Below, piece after piece: positions 53,660 to 62,017 of a stretch of DNA of 64,000 bases. Origin of the DNA: QQWI01 sp964522015. Lineage in GTDB: Bacteria; Bacillota; Clostridia; Peptostreptococcales; Acidaminobacteraceae. Positions within the stretch are counted from its first letter, which is position 1. Each line of letters starts with the position of its first letter. The position numbers and the translations under genes are program-made. Below the pieces are notes generated by a model that was not told the DNA's origin, ran no database searches, and was given only the letters and a program-made list of their open reading frames with translations. The DNA lies in contig CAZFST010000001.1 in the NCBI GenBank assembly GCA_964522015.1, forward strand, positions 248,001 to 312,000, read 5' to 3'.

Positions 53660-54525
53660 AAATTGGAACCATACTTGAGGAAAAACCATTCTCATTCTCA
53701 TTCGAGGTTTTTCCACCTAATGACGATACCCAACTGCCGAAACTATTAGAAACGACAAACAAACTCAAGGTGCTTTCTCCAGATTTTATCAGTGTCACTT
53801 ATGGCGCTTTAGGTGGAACCCGCAACAACACGTTTTCTATTGCTAAAAATCTAAAAGATATTCAAAATACTAACGCTGTAACCCACCTGACCTGTGTGAA
53901 TATGACTAAGGATGAAGCTGCTGAGACCTTGAGAGCTATGAGATATTTTGGCATCGAGAATATTTTGGCCTTGAGAGGCGACCAAGGGGACAATACCGTG
54001 CCTGGAGAGTTCACGTATGCCTCTGACTTGATCAAGTTTATCAAGGAGAATCAACCAGGAGCCTTTTCAGTTGGTGGCGCATGTTATCCAGAGGGCCATG
54101 TAGAAGCCCGTTCGAGAACAGAAGATATTTTGAATTTAAAGACGAAATGCGACCTCGGATTGGATTATTTGTTAACGCAAATGTTTTTTGATAATGAAAT
54201 ATTTTATGATTTTATGGATCGGTTGACACTAGCTAGTATCAAAACCCCTGTAATCGCTGGTATTATGCCTGTGATCAATGCAAAACAAGTTCTTAAAATC
54301 ACAAAGTTCTCAGGGGCCACATTGCCCAAAAAATTTGTTCGGATCATTGAAAAGTACGAGCACAACCCAGAAGCCCTAAGAGAGGCTGGTATTGCTTACG
54401 CATCTGAACAAATTATCGATTTGATTTCATGGGGAATCAAGGGGGTTCATCTATATACAATGAATAGCTTTAAAACCGCAGAGGCCATTTGTCGTAATAT
54501 TGAGAATGTCAGGCAAGCCCGGTAG
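53656..54525 (+). CDS. metF: Methylenetetrahydrofolate reductase
   Basis: 289 residues. MetF TIM barrel: FSFEVFPPNDDTQLPKLLET with the catalytic Glu, FISVTYGALGGTRN, LTCVNMTKDEA, ILALRGDQGD, VGGACYPEGHVEA, LLTQMFFDNEIFYDF and VIAGIMPV. It makes 5-methyl-tetrahydrofolate for methionine synthesis, using FAD. Clostridial MetF enzymes often depend on electron-transfer partners rather than NADH alone; the four-base overlap (ATGA) with the NIL-ferredoxin gene suggests that protein as the partner. SAM-riboswitch controlled. Terminator follows. Confidence 0.95.
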   Translation: MKIGTILEEKPFSFSFEVFPPNDDTQLPKLLETTNKLKVLSPDFISVTYGALGGTRNNTFSIAKNLKDIQNTNAVTHLTCVNMTKDEAAETLRAMRYFGIENILALRGDQGDNTVPGEFTYASDLIKFIKENQPGAFSVGGACYPEGHVEARSRTEDILNLKTKCDLGLDYLLTQMFFDNEIFYDFMDRLTLASIKTPVIAGIMPVINAKQVLKITKFSGATLPKKFVRIIEKYEHNPEALREAGIAYASEQIIDLISWGIKGVHLYTMNSFKTAEAICRNIENVRQAR

Positions 54526-54546
54526 ATGTTTAGATGATATAATCAT

Positions 54547-54582
54547 AAAAAAACCAGCTAGTATAAACTTAGCTGGTTTTTT
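54547..54582. terminator. Bidirectional terminator after metF
   Basis: 13-bp stem AAAAAACCAGCTA/TAGCTGGTTTTTT with a nine-base loop; serves both metF and the opposite-strand gene. Confidence 0.9.
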
Positions 54583-54615
54583 ATAATATATACGAATCAA
54601 TCATAGGTTGAATCT

Positions 54616-55176
54616 TTAAAGTGTGGTATCATCATCAGATTGCTCTGATTCTTCGTCGAAAAGAGTAATTAAGTTTTGGTAGAGCGTCAGTGCATCTTTT
54701 TTCCACTGATCCGTCATTCTTTTTGCCCGCTTGTTAGTAGGGACATTTAGTGTTAAGCGTACAAGATCTTGATCACCATCTTTGATTCGAAGATCAACGA
54801 TGAAATTAGCATCATCTAGTTTAGTATATTCTGCACGGATTAACCGAGCCCGTTTAAGTGCTTTTTTAACTTCAACAACAGCCTCATCAATTCGCAGTGT
54901 CTGTTGTGCACTAAGACGCTCTTTGAAAAAGTTCAAAGTAGAAATACCTTGCTCTGTTATCATAATCAATGTCTCACCGTCAAGGTCATTTAACTCTAGA
55001 AGTCCTTTTTCGGTCATATCTAATGTGTATTGTTGCAACAAAAAATAATCCATTAAATTTTGCCCAAGTAAGATTTCATCAACCTGCGCAGAAGGCACTG
55101 GAATATTTAGACTGTTATAAGTATATAGAATGATTAGTTTTTCTTTGACTTCAACACGGGTATCTTGATTCAGCAC
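54616..55176 (-). CDS. DUF4364 family protein
   Basis: 186 residues; GTG start with GTGGTGA upstream. The N-terminal pattern VKEKLIILYTYNSLNIPVPSAQVDEILLGQNLMDYFLLQQYTLDM is that of the DUF4364 family, common in Clostridia. About 1-80 look like a winged-helix domain (LLELNDLDGETLIMITEQGISTLNFF), the rest alpha/beta. Family members are uncharacterised; a regulatory role is only a guess. It ends in an acidic tail (DEESEQSDDDTTL). Divergent from the QueG-like gene. Confidence 0.8.
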   Translation of the reverse strand: MLNQDTRVEVKEKLIILYTYNSLNIPVPSAQVDEILLGQNLMDYFLLQQYTLDMTEKGLLELNDLDGETLIMITEQGISTLNFFKERLSAQQTLRIDEAVVEVKKALKRARLIRAEYTKLDDANFIVDLRIKDGDQDLVRLTLNVPTNKRAKRMTDQWKKDALTLYQNLITLFDEESEQSDDDTTL

Positions 55177-55313
55177 TTTATCACCACTTTTCTACATTGA
55201 TTACACTCAGTATAACAGAAAATCCGGTTGTGGAACATATTTGTTGCGTATTTATAGAGAAAATTATCTTTTAGCTACAAGATATAGATGTAAATGCAGG
55301 GATATATGCAGAC

Positions 55314-55342
55314 TTGAGTACACCGATAGAACAAGTTATAAT
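55314..55342 (+). promoter_or_regulatory. Predicted promoter of the QueG-like/regulator operon
   Basis: -35 TTGAGT (55314-55319), 17-bp spacer, perfect -10 TATAAT (55337-55342), 50 bp before the start codon. Confidence 0.65.
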
Positions 55343-55391
55343 AAGTATAGAGACTTGCGCTAGCTAGTCAATGCATTTAGAAAGGGCCTTT

Positions 55392-56054
55392 ATGGAGACT
55401 GCAATTTTTGAGGAATTTAAGCGATCAAACGTTATTCACTATGGTTTTGCAAAACTGGATGCTGGTATTTCGATGTGGTCTACTGCAATAAGCTTTTACA
55501 TCCCCCTAAGCAGAGCGGTTATGTCTGAAGTTACCACAAAGCCCACCGCATCGTATTTTCACCACTATCGAACCATTAATCATCGGATTGACCAAGTCGC
55601 ATTAGATCTAGTGCTATTATTAGAAAACCAAGGATTTATGGCTTTCCCAGTGGGGGCCTCCCAATCCTTACCCGGAAAAGATGAATATCGTGGGGTTTTT
55701 CAACATCGCACAGCTGCTAGAATTGCTGGTCTCGGTTACATTGGTAAAAATGGCTCGCTAATTACGGCAACTCATGGTCCCCGTGTTAGACTAGGAACAG
55801 TCTTGACGAATTACCAGCCTAAGGCCTATAACAGACCAATAGACAATCGCTGTGGGGCATGTAATGCCTGTGTTAAGGCTTGTCCTGCCATGGCCTTATA
55901 TGGCAAGGAGTGGTCTATAGAACAACCTATTGAAACCCGGCTTGACGTTAGGGCTTGTTCTGAACATATGCATAGGGCTTACCAGTCCATAGGCCGGGGA
56001 GTGGTCTGTGGTTTATGTCAAACAGCTTGTCCAAAGAATGGAGGGAATTTATGA
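55392..56054 (+). CDS. Short QueG-like double [4Fe-4S] protein
   Basis: 220 residues from ATG 55392 (AGAAAGGG upstream; an ATG seven codons earlier has no site). The fold resembles the iron-sulfur half of epoxyqueuosine reductase: RTAARIAGLGYIGKNGSLITATHGPRVRLGTVLT, then two [4Fe-4S] sites CGACNACVKACPAMAL and CGLCQTACPKN. QueG is about 380 residues and has more C-terminal sequence, so this is a shorter relative without a clear cobalamin-binding part of the same size; its substrate is unknown. It overlaps the 46-residue gene by ATGA and precedes the sigma-54 activator. Confidence 0.78.
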   Translation: METAIFEEFKRSNVIHYGFAKLDAGISMWSTAISFYIPLSRAVMSEVTTKPTASYFHHYRTINHRIDQVALDLVLLLENQGFMAFPVGASQSLPGKDEYRGVFQHRTAARIAGLGYIGKNGSLITATHGPRVRLGTVLTNYQPKAYNRPIDNRCGACNACVKACPAMALYGKEWSIEQPIETRLDVRACSEHMHRAYQSIGRGVVCGLCQTACPKNGGNL

Positions 56055-56191
56055 CCACCCAGTGGCTGATTGTCGGGATCTTTATGTTTTTTGTCATTTT
56101 GATTTCCATACAATATACACTTAACCGCCTCTTGTTTTATATGAAAGAGATTGTAAGTTTACTGCAAATGCTCGCAAATCAGTCTAAATGA
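56051..56191 (+). CDS. 46-residue single-pass membrane peptide
   Basis: GGAGGG lies five bases before an ATG that overlaps the previous stop as ATGA. The product begins MTTQWLIVGIFMFFVILISI, one transmembrane helix, then a short amphipathic cytoplasmic or outside tail (YTLNRLLFYMKEIVSLLQML). The stop is seven bases before the sigma-54 activator start. Coupling, spacing and ribosome binding site support a real small gene; role unknown. Confidence 0.65.
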   Translation: MTTQWLIVGIFMFFVILISIQYTLNRLLFYMKEIVSLLQMLANQSK

Positions 56192-56198
56192 GGTGCTC

Positions 56199-57917
56199 AT
56201 GTTCTCACTTAAAATAATACAAGGGACCCTTCATCAGGTGGCCACTGCAATCCATGCGGCCCTTGGTGTCCACGTTACCATTATAGACAGTGATTTAAAC
56301 AAACTTGTATCATCCCTTGGAGATGAACCCGTTACCATTGATAAGGGGTCTGCGAATGCATTGTCACTGCGGACTAAATCTCTTTTATTTATCGATAACC
56401 CAAAGGAGAATATTGCCTGCGTAGCCTGTGGCAACAAAGAATACTGCCGTGAATTTGCAGAAGTTTGTACTCCCATCGTATTTAAAGATGTGGCTGTTGG
56501 GGTGATAGGTCTTGTGGCTTATAATACGGAAGAGCGTCACTATTTGATGGCACGGGAAAATGGCGTTAAAGACTTCTTAACGCAAATGGCCATGTTGATT
56601 GCCTCAAAACTTGGAGAAGCAATTGATCAGAATGCGCTGATTATTGCCAATCAAGAACTTGATATTTTGATTCAACATATAGAAAGAGCTGTTATTTATA
56701 CCGATAGCTATGGCGTGGTTAAACGGGCAAATGACGTCGCTCAGATGTGGCTAGGTATTCAACAGAATGATGTTTTACCGGCTTTTTTTTTACTGGGCAA
56801 GATTGAAGACTCCTTATATAACCAATCATTTTCTTGGGATAAGGGGCAGGTTAAAAGGGGTATTTTCGACCGCCACCCAATTCACAAAGAGACTGAAGAA
56901 GGGGGTTTTGTTTATTTTATGGAATCCCTAGATTATGTGATTGGTCGGTATCATGCCATTGAATCACAACCTGTAATTACCACCTTCGAATCCATTATTG
57001 GCCGTACTGAAGCGATTCAGTCCGTGATTCGATTCGCCATAAAAGCAGCACGAACAGCCTCAACTATACTGATTCAGGGGGAAAGTGGCACTGGTAAGGA
57101 ACTGTTTGCAAGGGCTATACACAACGCAAGTCCCAGAGCGAATAAAGCTTTTGTTGCTGTGAATTGCGGGGCAATTCCTGAGAATTTACTGGAAAGTGAG
57201 TTGTTTGGTTATGAGCAAGGAGCTTTTACAGGTGCCAACAAACAAGGAAAACCTGGTAAGTTCGAACTGGCACATGGGGGTACTTTATTTCTTGATGAAA
57301 TAGGGGAGATGCCTTTAAATTTACAAGTAAAACTACTTAGAGTTTTACAGGAACGTTCTGTCGAACGATTAGGCGCCAAAGAACCTACGCCAATTGATGT
57401 TCGAATTATCTGCGCCACCCATTGCGATTTAGACAAAATGGTTTTAGAAGGTGAATTTAGAGAAGATCTATTCTATCGTATCCAAGTACTTCCCATTACC
57501 GTTCCACCCCTTAGAGAACGATCTGAAGATATTCCTGAAATAGTGGCACATCTTGTTAAAAGCAAATGCGAGCGTCTTAATATTCATCGTCAAATAACGA
57601 TTGCCGATGATGTGATGTTATCATTTGTGCGACATCGGTGGACTGGTAATATTCGAGAACTAGAGAATGTCATCGAATACGCTCTAAACGTAGATGTGGA
57701 TGGGGTTTTAAACTTCAGTGATCTGCCAAATCGCTTTTTCACACATTCTAGCAGACGGGCATCAGATAGATCTTTTATGTCACTTGCACAGTTAGAGCAA
57801 GAGGCAATACAAAACGCCTTAGCTCATTTTGGGAAGGATAAAGCAGGACTAGATGAAATTTGTCAGACATTAGAGATTTCTAGGGCCAGTCTTTATCGGA
57901 AAATGAAGCAGTTTTAA
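56199..57917 (+). CDS. Sigma-54-dependent activator (CdsR-like candidate)
   Basis: 572 residues from ATG 56199 (AATGAGG six bases upstream). Residues 1-150: a sensory domain with several Cys in NIACVACGNKEYCREFAEVC; about 160-260: PAS-like; about 268-500: AAA+ core with GESGTGKE (Walker A, about 294), GAFTGA (about 341, sigma-54 contact) and GGTLFLDEIGEMP; C-terminal Fis-type helix-turn-helix (EICQTLEISRASLYRKMKQF). It should drive the sigma-54 promoter at 58193 before the cysteine desulfidase gene, as CdsR is reported to do for cdsB in Clostridioides difficile. The Cys-rich N-terminus could sense cysteine or sulfide. Confidence 0.85.
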   Translation: MFSLKIIQGTLHQVATAIHAALGVHVTIIDSDLNKLVSSLGDEPVTIDKGSANALSLRTKSLLFIDNPKENIACVACGNKEYCREFAEVCTPIVFKDVAVGVIGLVAYNTEERHYLMARENGVKDFLTQMAMLIASKLGEAIDQNALIIANQELDILIQHIERAVIYTDSYGVVKRANDVAQMWLGIQQNDVLPAFFLLGKIEDSLYNQSFSWDKGQVKRGIFDRHPIHKETEEGGFVYFMESLDYVIGRYHAIESQPVITTFESIIGRTEAIQSVIRFAIKAARTASTILIQGESGTGKELFARAIHNASPRANKAFVAVNCGAIPENLLESELFGYEQGAFTGANKQGKPGKFELAHGGTLFLDEIGEMPLNLQVKLLRVLQERSVERLGAKEPTPIDVRIICATHCDLDKMVLEGEFREDLFYRIQVLPITVPPLRERSEDIPEIVAHLVKSKCERLNIHRQITIADDVMLSFVRHRWTGNIRELENVIEYALNVDVDGVLNFSDLPNRFFTHSSRRASDRSFMSLAQLEQEAIQNALAHFGKDKAGLDEICQTLEISRASLYRKMKQF

Positions 57918-57920
57918 ACA

Positions 57921-57970
57921 AAAACGCAATCTCAATTTGAGATTAGTCTCAAATTGAGATTGCGTTTTTT
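57921..57970 (+). terminator. 23-bp perfect hairpin terminator containing two copies of the TCTCAAWTTGAGA dyad
   Basis: Arms 57921-57943 and 57948-57970 are perfectly complementary, with loop TTAG and T7. Each arm holds TCTCAAWTTGAGA, itself a palindrome, and the 16-mer TCTCAAATTGAGATTG recurs at 58045-58060 in the sigma-54 upstream region. Confidence 0.9.
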
Positions 57971-58044
57971 TGTATGTTTATGATATTCGATTGCTATATA
58001 TAGCGGTTTTACGATTAAAAGTGTAAGCGGTGCTAATTCGACGT

Positions 58045-58057
58045 TCTCAAATTGAGA
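58045..58057. promoter_or_regulatory. Predicted upstream activator site (TCTCAAATTGAGA)
   Basis: A palindrome centred about 165 bp before the predicted transcription start, in the distance range used by sigma-54 activators, and repeated in the activator gene's terminator. The nearby 12-bp inverted repeat (58066-58097) is the alternative site. Confidence 0.5.
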
Positions 58058-58192
58058 TTGAACTCATTTCATATAGGTCTAAAGTCCTATATGAAATCGG
58101 TTGCGCTTTGATTATAATGCTACTGTACCCACTAATTTCAACGGCTGTTGGCCGCAAAGCAGAGAGCAATCTTTTTTTATCTATTTGGAGTT

Positions 58193-58210
58193 TTGGCACG
58201 CTAATTGCTT
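58193..58210 (+). promoter_or_regulatory. Sigma-54 promoter, TTGGCACGCTAATTGCTT
   Basis: Matches the -24/-12 consensus TTGGCACG-N4-TTGCW fully; GG (58195-58196) and GC (58207-58208) are separated by the required 10 bases. Predicted start near 58219, just before the ribosome binding site. Confidence 0.9.
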
Positions 58211-58233
58211 ATTAATTAAGTGAGGTGATTGCC

Positions 58234-59523
58234 ATGGAAAAAGATATTATTGCGTGTTTACTAAACGAAGTTAAACCAGCTACCGGTTGTACTGAACCAG
58301 TCGCTATCGCTTTAGCAGTTGCGCATGCTGTTCGTGCAGTTGATGAAATTCATCAAATCAGCCAGATTACTTTGTTGGTATCTACCAATATTTTAAAAAA
58401 CGCTTTAAATGTAGGCGTGCCTAGAACAAAGCGAGTTGGACTTGAGATTGCTGCATCGCTAGGTGCCTTTGCTGATTATCAAAATGGCCTTAATTTACTT
58501 TCCTGTATGGATGATATTGCTGTTACGAATGCCCATAGATTTCAACAATCTGTGCCCATTCTCATTCAACGTTATCAAGGGGAAGAGAGAATCTATATAG
58601 AAGCTATTGTTGAAGAAAATCACAATAAACACAGTGCCATCATCTCAGGCAAACACGATCATTTAGTATCCTATAGTCTAAACGACGAAATTTTCTTTGA
58701 AAATGACACCGAAGCCTCTAATTGTGAACATAGCTACACATCAATTTTCAATCAACCAATTGAAAAGATTCTCATTACAATAGATCAAATGCCCACAAAA
58801 GAGATTAGATTTATGCTGGATGGGTATCATATGAATAAATCTATGGCCCAGTTTGGACTTGAAAAAGCGCCTGGACTTGCGCTTGGATTTTCGTTAATGA
58901 AGAAGAGCAACGAAACACTAACAGAAACTGACTTGATGCTTTTAGCGATGCAAATGACAGCCGCTGCATCCGATGCTCGAATGTCTGGTGTTGACTTGCC
59001 GGTGATGACTAGCAACGGAAGCGGTAATAATGGGCTAACTGCTGTTTTACCAATTGTCGCAGCTGATATGATTTATCACTTTGAAGAAGAATCATTAATA
59101 CGGGCTCTTGCAATGAGTCACATCATCAATGGTTATATTAAATACGAAATTGGTCGATTATCACCTATTTGTGCATGTGGCGTTGCATCAGCAACCGGTG
59201 CTGCAGTAGGGATTGGCTATCTCTTAGGTATAGATATAAAAAAATTACCCCATATTATCGATACCATGATTGCCAATTTAAGTGGCATGGCATGCGATGG
59301 GGCAAAGCTGGGATGTGCTTTAAAGTTGTCCACCGCAACAGCTGCAGCAATACAATCTGTCTATTTGCTATTAAACAATAGCTATGCTGATTGTAAAAAT
59401 GGTATTGTCGGTAATACACCTGAAGAATCAATACGGAATTTGGGTATATTAGCCAATCGTGGCATGGCTTTAGCCGATGGTGCAATGACGGATATCATGC
59501 TTTTGAAATCTTTTACACCCTAA
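58234..59523 (+). CDS. cdsB: L-cysteine desulfidase (UPF0597/CyuA/CdsB-like)
   Basis: 429 residues from ATG 58234 (GAGGTG seven bases upstream; a GTG three codons earlier lies on the site). The family pattern VKPATGCTEPVAIALAVAHA is at the N-terminus; ICACGVASATGAAVGIGYLL and GMACDGAKLGCALKLSTATAAA hold the conserved Cys thought to bind a [4Fe-4S] cluster, as in serine dehydratase alpha chains. It should degrade cysteine to pyruvate, ammonia and sulfide. The sigma-54 promoter and the activator gene just upstream suggest induction by cysteine. Single gene, terminator follows. Confidence 0.88.
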   Translation: MEKDIIACLLNEVKPATGCTEPVAIALAVAHAVRAVDEIHQISQITLLVSTNILKNALNVGVPRTKRVGLEIAASLGAFADYQNGLNLLSCMDDIAVTNAHRFQQSVPILIQRYQGEERIYIEAIVEENHNKHSAIISGKHDHLVSYSLNDEIFFENDTEASNCEHSYTSIFNQPIEKILITIDQMPTKEIRFMLDGYHMNKSMAQFGLEKAPGLALGFSLMKKSNETLTETDLMLLAMQMTAAASDARMSGVDLPVMTSNGSGNNGLTAVLPIVAADMIYHFEEESLIRALAMSHIINGYIKYEIGRLSPICACGVASATGAAVGIGYLLGIDIKKLPHIIDTMIANLSGMACDGAKLGCALKLSTATAAAIQSVYLLLNNSYADCKNGIVGNTPEESIRNLGILANRGMALADGAMTDIMLLKSFTP

Positions 59524-59591
59524 TTTGCGATTTTGCTGGAAACAGCTTAATCATACAATCGACCCCCTAAAGCGATTGTATATACACTCTC

Positions 59592-59623
59592 GATGCTATC
59601 TATAAAATAGCATCTTTTTTTTT
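59592..59623 (+). terminator. Terminator of the desulfidase gene
   Basis: 8-bp perfect stem GATGCTAT/ATAGCATC followed by T9. A second hairpin, ACAATCG/CGATTGT (59555-59579), lies between the stop and this terminator. Confidence 0.85.
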
Positions 59624-59647
59624 ATTTTTTTTGGAACTTTCTGTGTT

Positions 59648-59661
59648 ATTTGACGTCAAAT
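59648..59661. promoter_or_regulatory. Perfect 14-bp palindrome before the beta-propeller gene
   Basis: ATTTGACGTCAAAT lies just upstream of a -10-like TAGAAT (59666-59671), covering the -35/spacer region. Possible repressor or activator site. Confidence 0.5.
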
Positions 59662-59688
59662 CAAGTAGAATAGAGCTAGGAGGTTCTT

Positions 59689-61863
59689 ATGAAAAAAATG
59701 ATGATTATTCTACTGGCATTATCAATGGTTATGGTTTCATTTCCATTAAATCCCGTTTTGGCAAGTAGCACCTCACCGCAAGTCACACCAATTACCCAGA
59801 ACCTGCAGTCTGTACAAAAGACCATTTATGGCGCTAAAGACTATTTACCGCTACGGCAAACTTTCGAATCCCTGGGATTTAAAGTGTCTTGGCAAGAGGC
59901 TAATAAGACGGTTGCCATTGATAAAGGCACTTCTCAAATCACCTTCAGACCAAATGATGCTTACTTTTTAAAGGATGGCGTACTAAAAGACGGGAAAATA
60001 GCACCGATACTGATCAATAATAAAATGTATTTTTCCGTGGCCAGCGCTTACCAAATTTTTAATCAGGTTCAGTGGGCTGGAAAAACAAACATAGCTATTT
60101 CTAAGCAGTGGCGAAGCGAAGCTAAAACTTTGCCAAAACTCAAAAACAAGTTTGAATTTGATAAATTACAATCTTTTTACCCAGCACAACAAATTTATTA
60201 CACCATGCGTTTAGAAAATGCCCCTGCAGCTGAGGCATCAACAACTACTGCAGGCGCTAAAGATTCAGGCCAACAAGCCGATGTCTCACAAACCAACAAT
60301 CAAGTAGCTGGGGTAGACGAGTCGGATATTCAAAAGCTTGACGCCAATTTCTTATACACCATCAAGGATAATGCTGTCCAGATTTTCAAACTAGGTAGAC
60401 AGGACCTAGGCTTACATTTACAAATTGAAGATCCGACGTTTTTCCCGTCGCAACTTTTTATTACAAAAGACTACTTGATAACGATAGGGACTGAAACCCG
60501 CTTAGAAACACAAGTTATAGAGTCTGAAAAGCGCATTGGCATTATGCCTATTTACCACCAACAACCACTAATGGTTCGATTTTATAAAATTAGCGATTTA
60601 GCCACTAAAAAAATCGATAATATTATGAGTTATGGTGTTGAAGGTAATTTTGTAGCAGCTCGTTTAATTGACAATTACATTTATTTGGTTGCAAATCAAT
60701 ACAGCTACTACGGTCCCATGGTTTCGCCAGTGCTTTACCAAAGGAGTCAACAGTCGAAATTGGTGGAACAGACCTTACCCATTGATAATATGTCTTATTT
60801 CCCGGGCCAAGGATCCAATATGATGCTTTATACAGTGGGCATCAATATAGATCAGCTCAATATGTCGGGTTTGGATGTTAAAACTTATCTAGGTGGCGCT
60901 CATACTGCCTACGCCACTGCTGATGCACTCTATTTAGCTGGACAGAGTTACTCTGGCATGTGGTGGCGAGAAAGTTCTCAAAAGACAGAACTGTATGGGT
61001 TTGATCTCGGTAAAGGGAAAGTGAATTTCAGGGCAACTGGTTCTGTGCCAGGTACACTGATTAATCAATTTTCTATGGATGAGCACGATGGTTTTTTCAG
61101 AGTAGCAACCACGAACTGGCTATATAATGAAAAAACAAACGAGCAAACCACTTCAAACGACCTCTATATTCTGGACAAACAAATGACACAAGTTGGCCAA
61201 CTTAGTGGCCTAGCCCCAGGAGAACGAATTTATAGCACCCGATTTATGGGGGATAGAGTTTACATGGTTACATTTAGACAAGTAGATCCATTCTATGTGA
61301 TCGATGCCTCTAAACCAGAAGCGCCCTCAGTGCTAGGATACTTGAAAATACCAGGCTATAGCAGCTATTTACATCCATATGATGATCATACGATTATTGG
61401 CATTGGGATGGAAACCGAAGCGATTGGGGAACGTGTTGTGAATGCTGGTGTTAAAATTAGCTTGTTTGATGTAACAGATTTTAAAAATCCAATCGAAAAA
61501 GATAAAGTGATCATTGGAAAAGGGAATAGCTATACAGATGTTTCTTGGGATCATAAAGCATTTTTATTCAATAAGAATCGTAATATTATGGCCATGCCTA
61601 TAATGGCCCAGGGGGCCAATGGGGAGTGGTCGACCCAGGATGCCTACATTTTTAGTTTTACGCCAGAAGGTATGCTGAATCAAAGAGGGAAAATTTCACA
61701 TGCTACCGGTACTCTTGGGGTACCTGTACCTGATTATAATTATTGGGAGGAATACATTAGTCGCATATTTTACGTGAACCAAGATCTGTACACTATTTCT
61801 AACAAATGGCTGCAGTTAAATGATTTTGACACATTGAAACCAATCAATGCTATTAAACGCTAG
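59689..61863 (+). CDS. Secreted beta-propeller protein with copper-amine-oxidase-like N-terminal domain
   Basis: 724 residues; AGGAGG before ATG. Signal peptide MKKMMIILLALSMVMVSFPL with cleavage after VLA. Residues about 30-145 match the copper amine oxidase N-terminal-like domain of Firmicute surface proteins (KDYLPLRQTFESLGFKVSWQEANKTVAID). The rest is the beta-propeller domain of COG4880-type proteins (GVDESDIQKLDANFLYTIKDNAVQIFKL, YLVANQYSYYGPM, YMVTFRQVDPFYVIDASKPEAPSVLGYLKIPGYSSYLHPYD), often containing metal-dependent protease-like features in this family. Exported, probably cell-wall associated; no LPXTG or S-layer motif is seen. Function unknown. Confidence 0.82.
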   Translation: MKKMMIILLALSMVMVSFPLNPVLASSTSPQVTPITQNLQSVQKTIYGAKDYLPLRQTFESLGFKVSWQEANKTVAIDKGTSQITFRPNDAYFLKDGVLKDGKIAPILINNKMYFSVASAYQIFNQVQWAGKTNIAISKQWRSEAKTLPKLKNKFEFDKLQSFYPAQQIYYTMRLENAPAAEASTTTAGAKDSGQQADVSQTNNQVAGVDESDIQKLDANFLYTIKDNAVQIFKLGRQDLGLHLQIEDPTFFPSQLFITKDYLITIGTETRLETQVIESEKRIGIMPIYHQQPLMVRFYKISDLATKKIDNIMSYGVEGNFVAARLIDNYIYLVANQYSYYGPMVSPVLYQRSQQSKLVEQTLPIDNMSYFPGQGSNMMLYTVGINIDQLNMSGLDVKTYLGGAHTAYATADALYLAGQSYSGMWWRESSQKTELYGFDLGKGKVNFRATGSVPGTLINQFSMDEHDGFFRVATTNWLYNEKTNEQTTSNDLYILDKQMTQVGQLSGLAPGERIYSTRFMGDRVYMVTFRQVDPFYVIDASKPEAPSVLGYLKIPGYSSYLHPYDDHTIIGIGMETEAIGERVVNAGVKISLFDVTDFKNPIEKDKVIIGKGNSYTDVSWDHKAFLFNKNRNIMAMPIMAQGANGEWSTQDAYIFSFTPEGMLNQRGKISHATGTLGVPVPDYNYWEEYISRIFYVNQDLYTISNKWLQLNDFDTLKPINAIKR

Positions 61864-61927
61864 GTGTCAGGGAGGTTGAATTGAGTTAAGATTGTTGAAT
61901 TGAGTCAAGAATATTAGCTTATAGTTA

Positions 61928-61963
61928 TAAAAAAGCAGCAAGTCGTTGGACTTGCTGCTTTTT
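61928..61963. terminator. Bidirectional terminator
   Basis: 15-bp perfect stem AAAAAGCAGCAAGTC region/GACTTGCTGCTTTTT with GTTG loop, between convergent genes. Confidence 0.92.
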
Positions 61964-62017
61964 ATATTTAGATAATTGGCTATGCTCTTGTCTTATAAAC
62001 TTTAAACGCGATAGTAA

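Larger units (their letters stand above)
57918..58233 (+). promoter_or_regulatory. Control region between the activator and cysteine desulfidase genes
   Basis: 316 bp without a convincing gene. In order: hairpin terminator with two dyads; third dyad 58045-58057; 12-bp perfect inverted repeat ATTTCATATAGG/CCTATATGAAAT (58066-58077, 58086-58097); sigma-54 promoter 58193-58210; ribosome binding site GAGGTG (58222-58227). Confidence 0.75.

Noticed and set aside
57918..58233. Small coding frame between the activator and the desulfidase gene
   Set aside because: A 61-codon frame beginning at 58030 has no ribosome binding site, starts with a non-ATG codon and crosses the inverted repeat and sigma-54 promoter.
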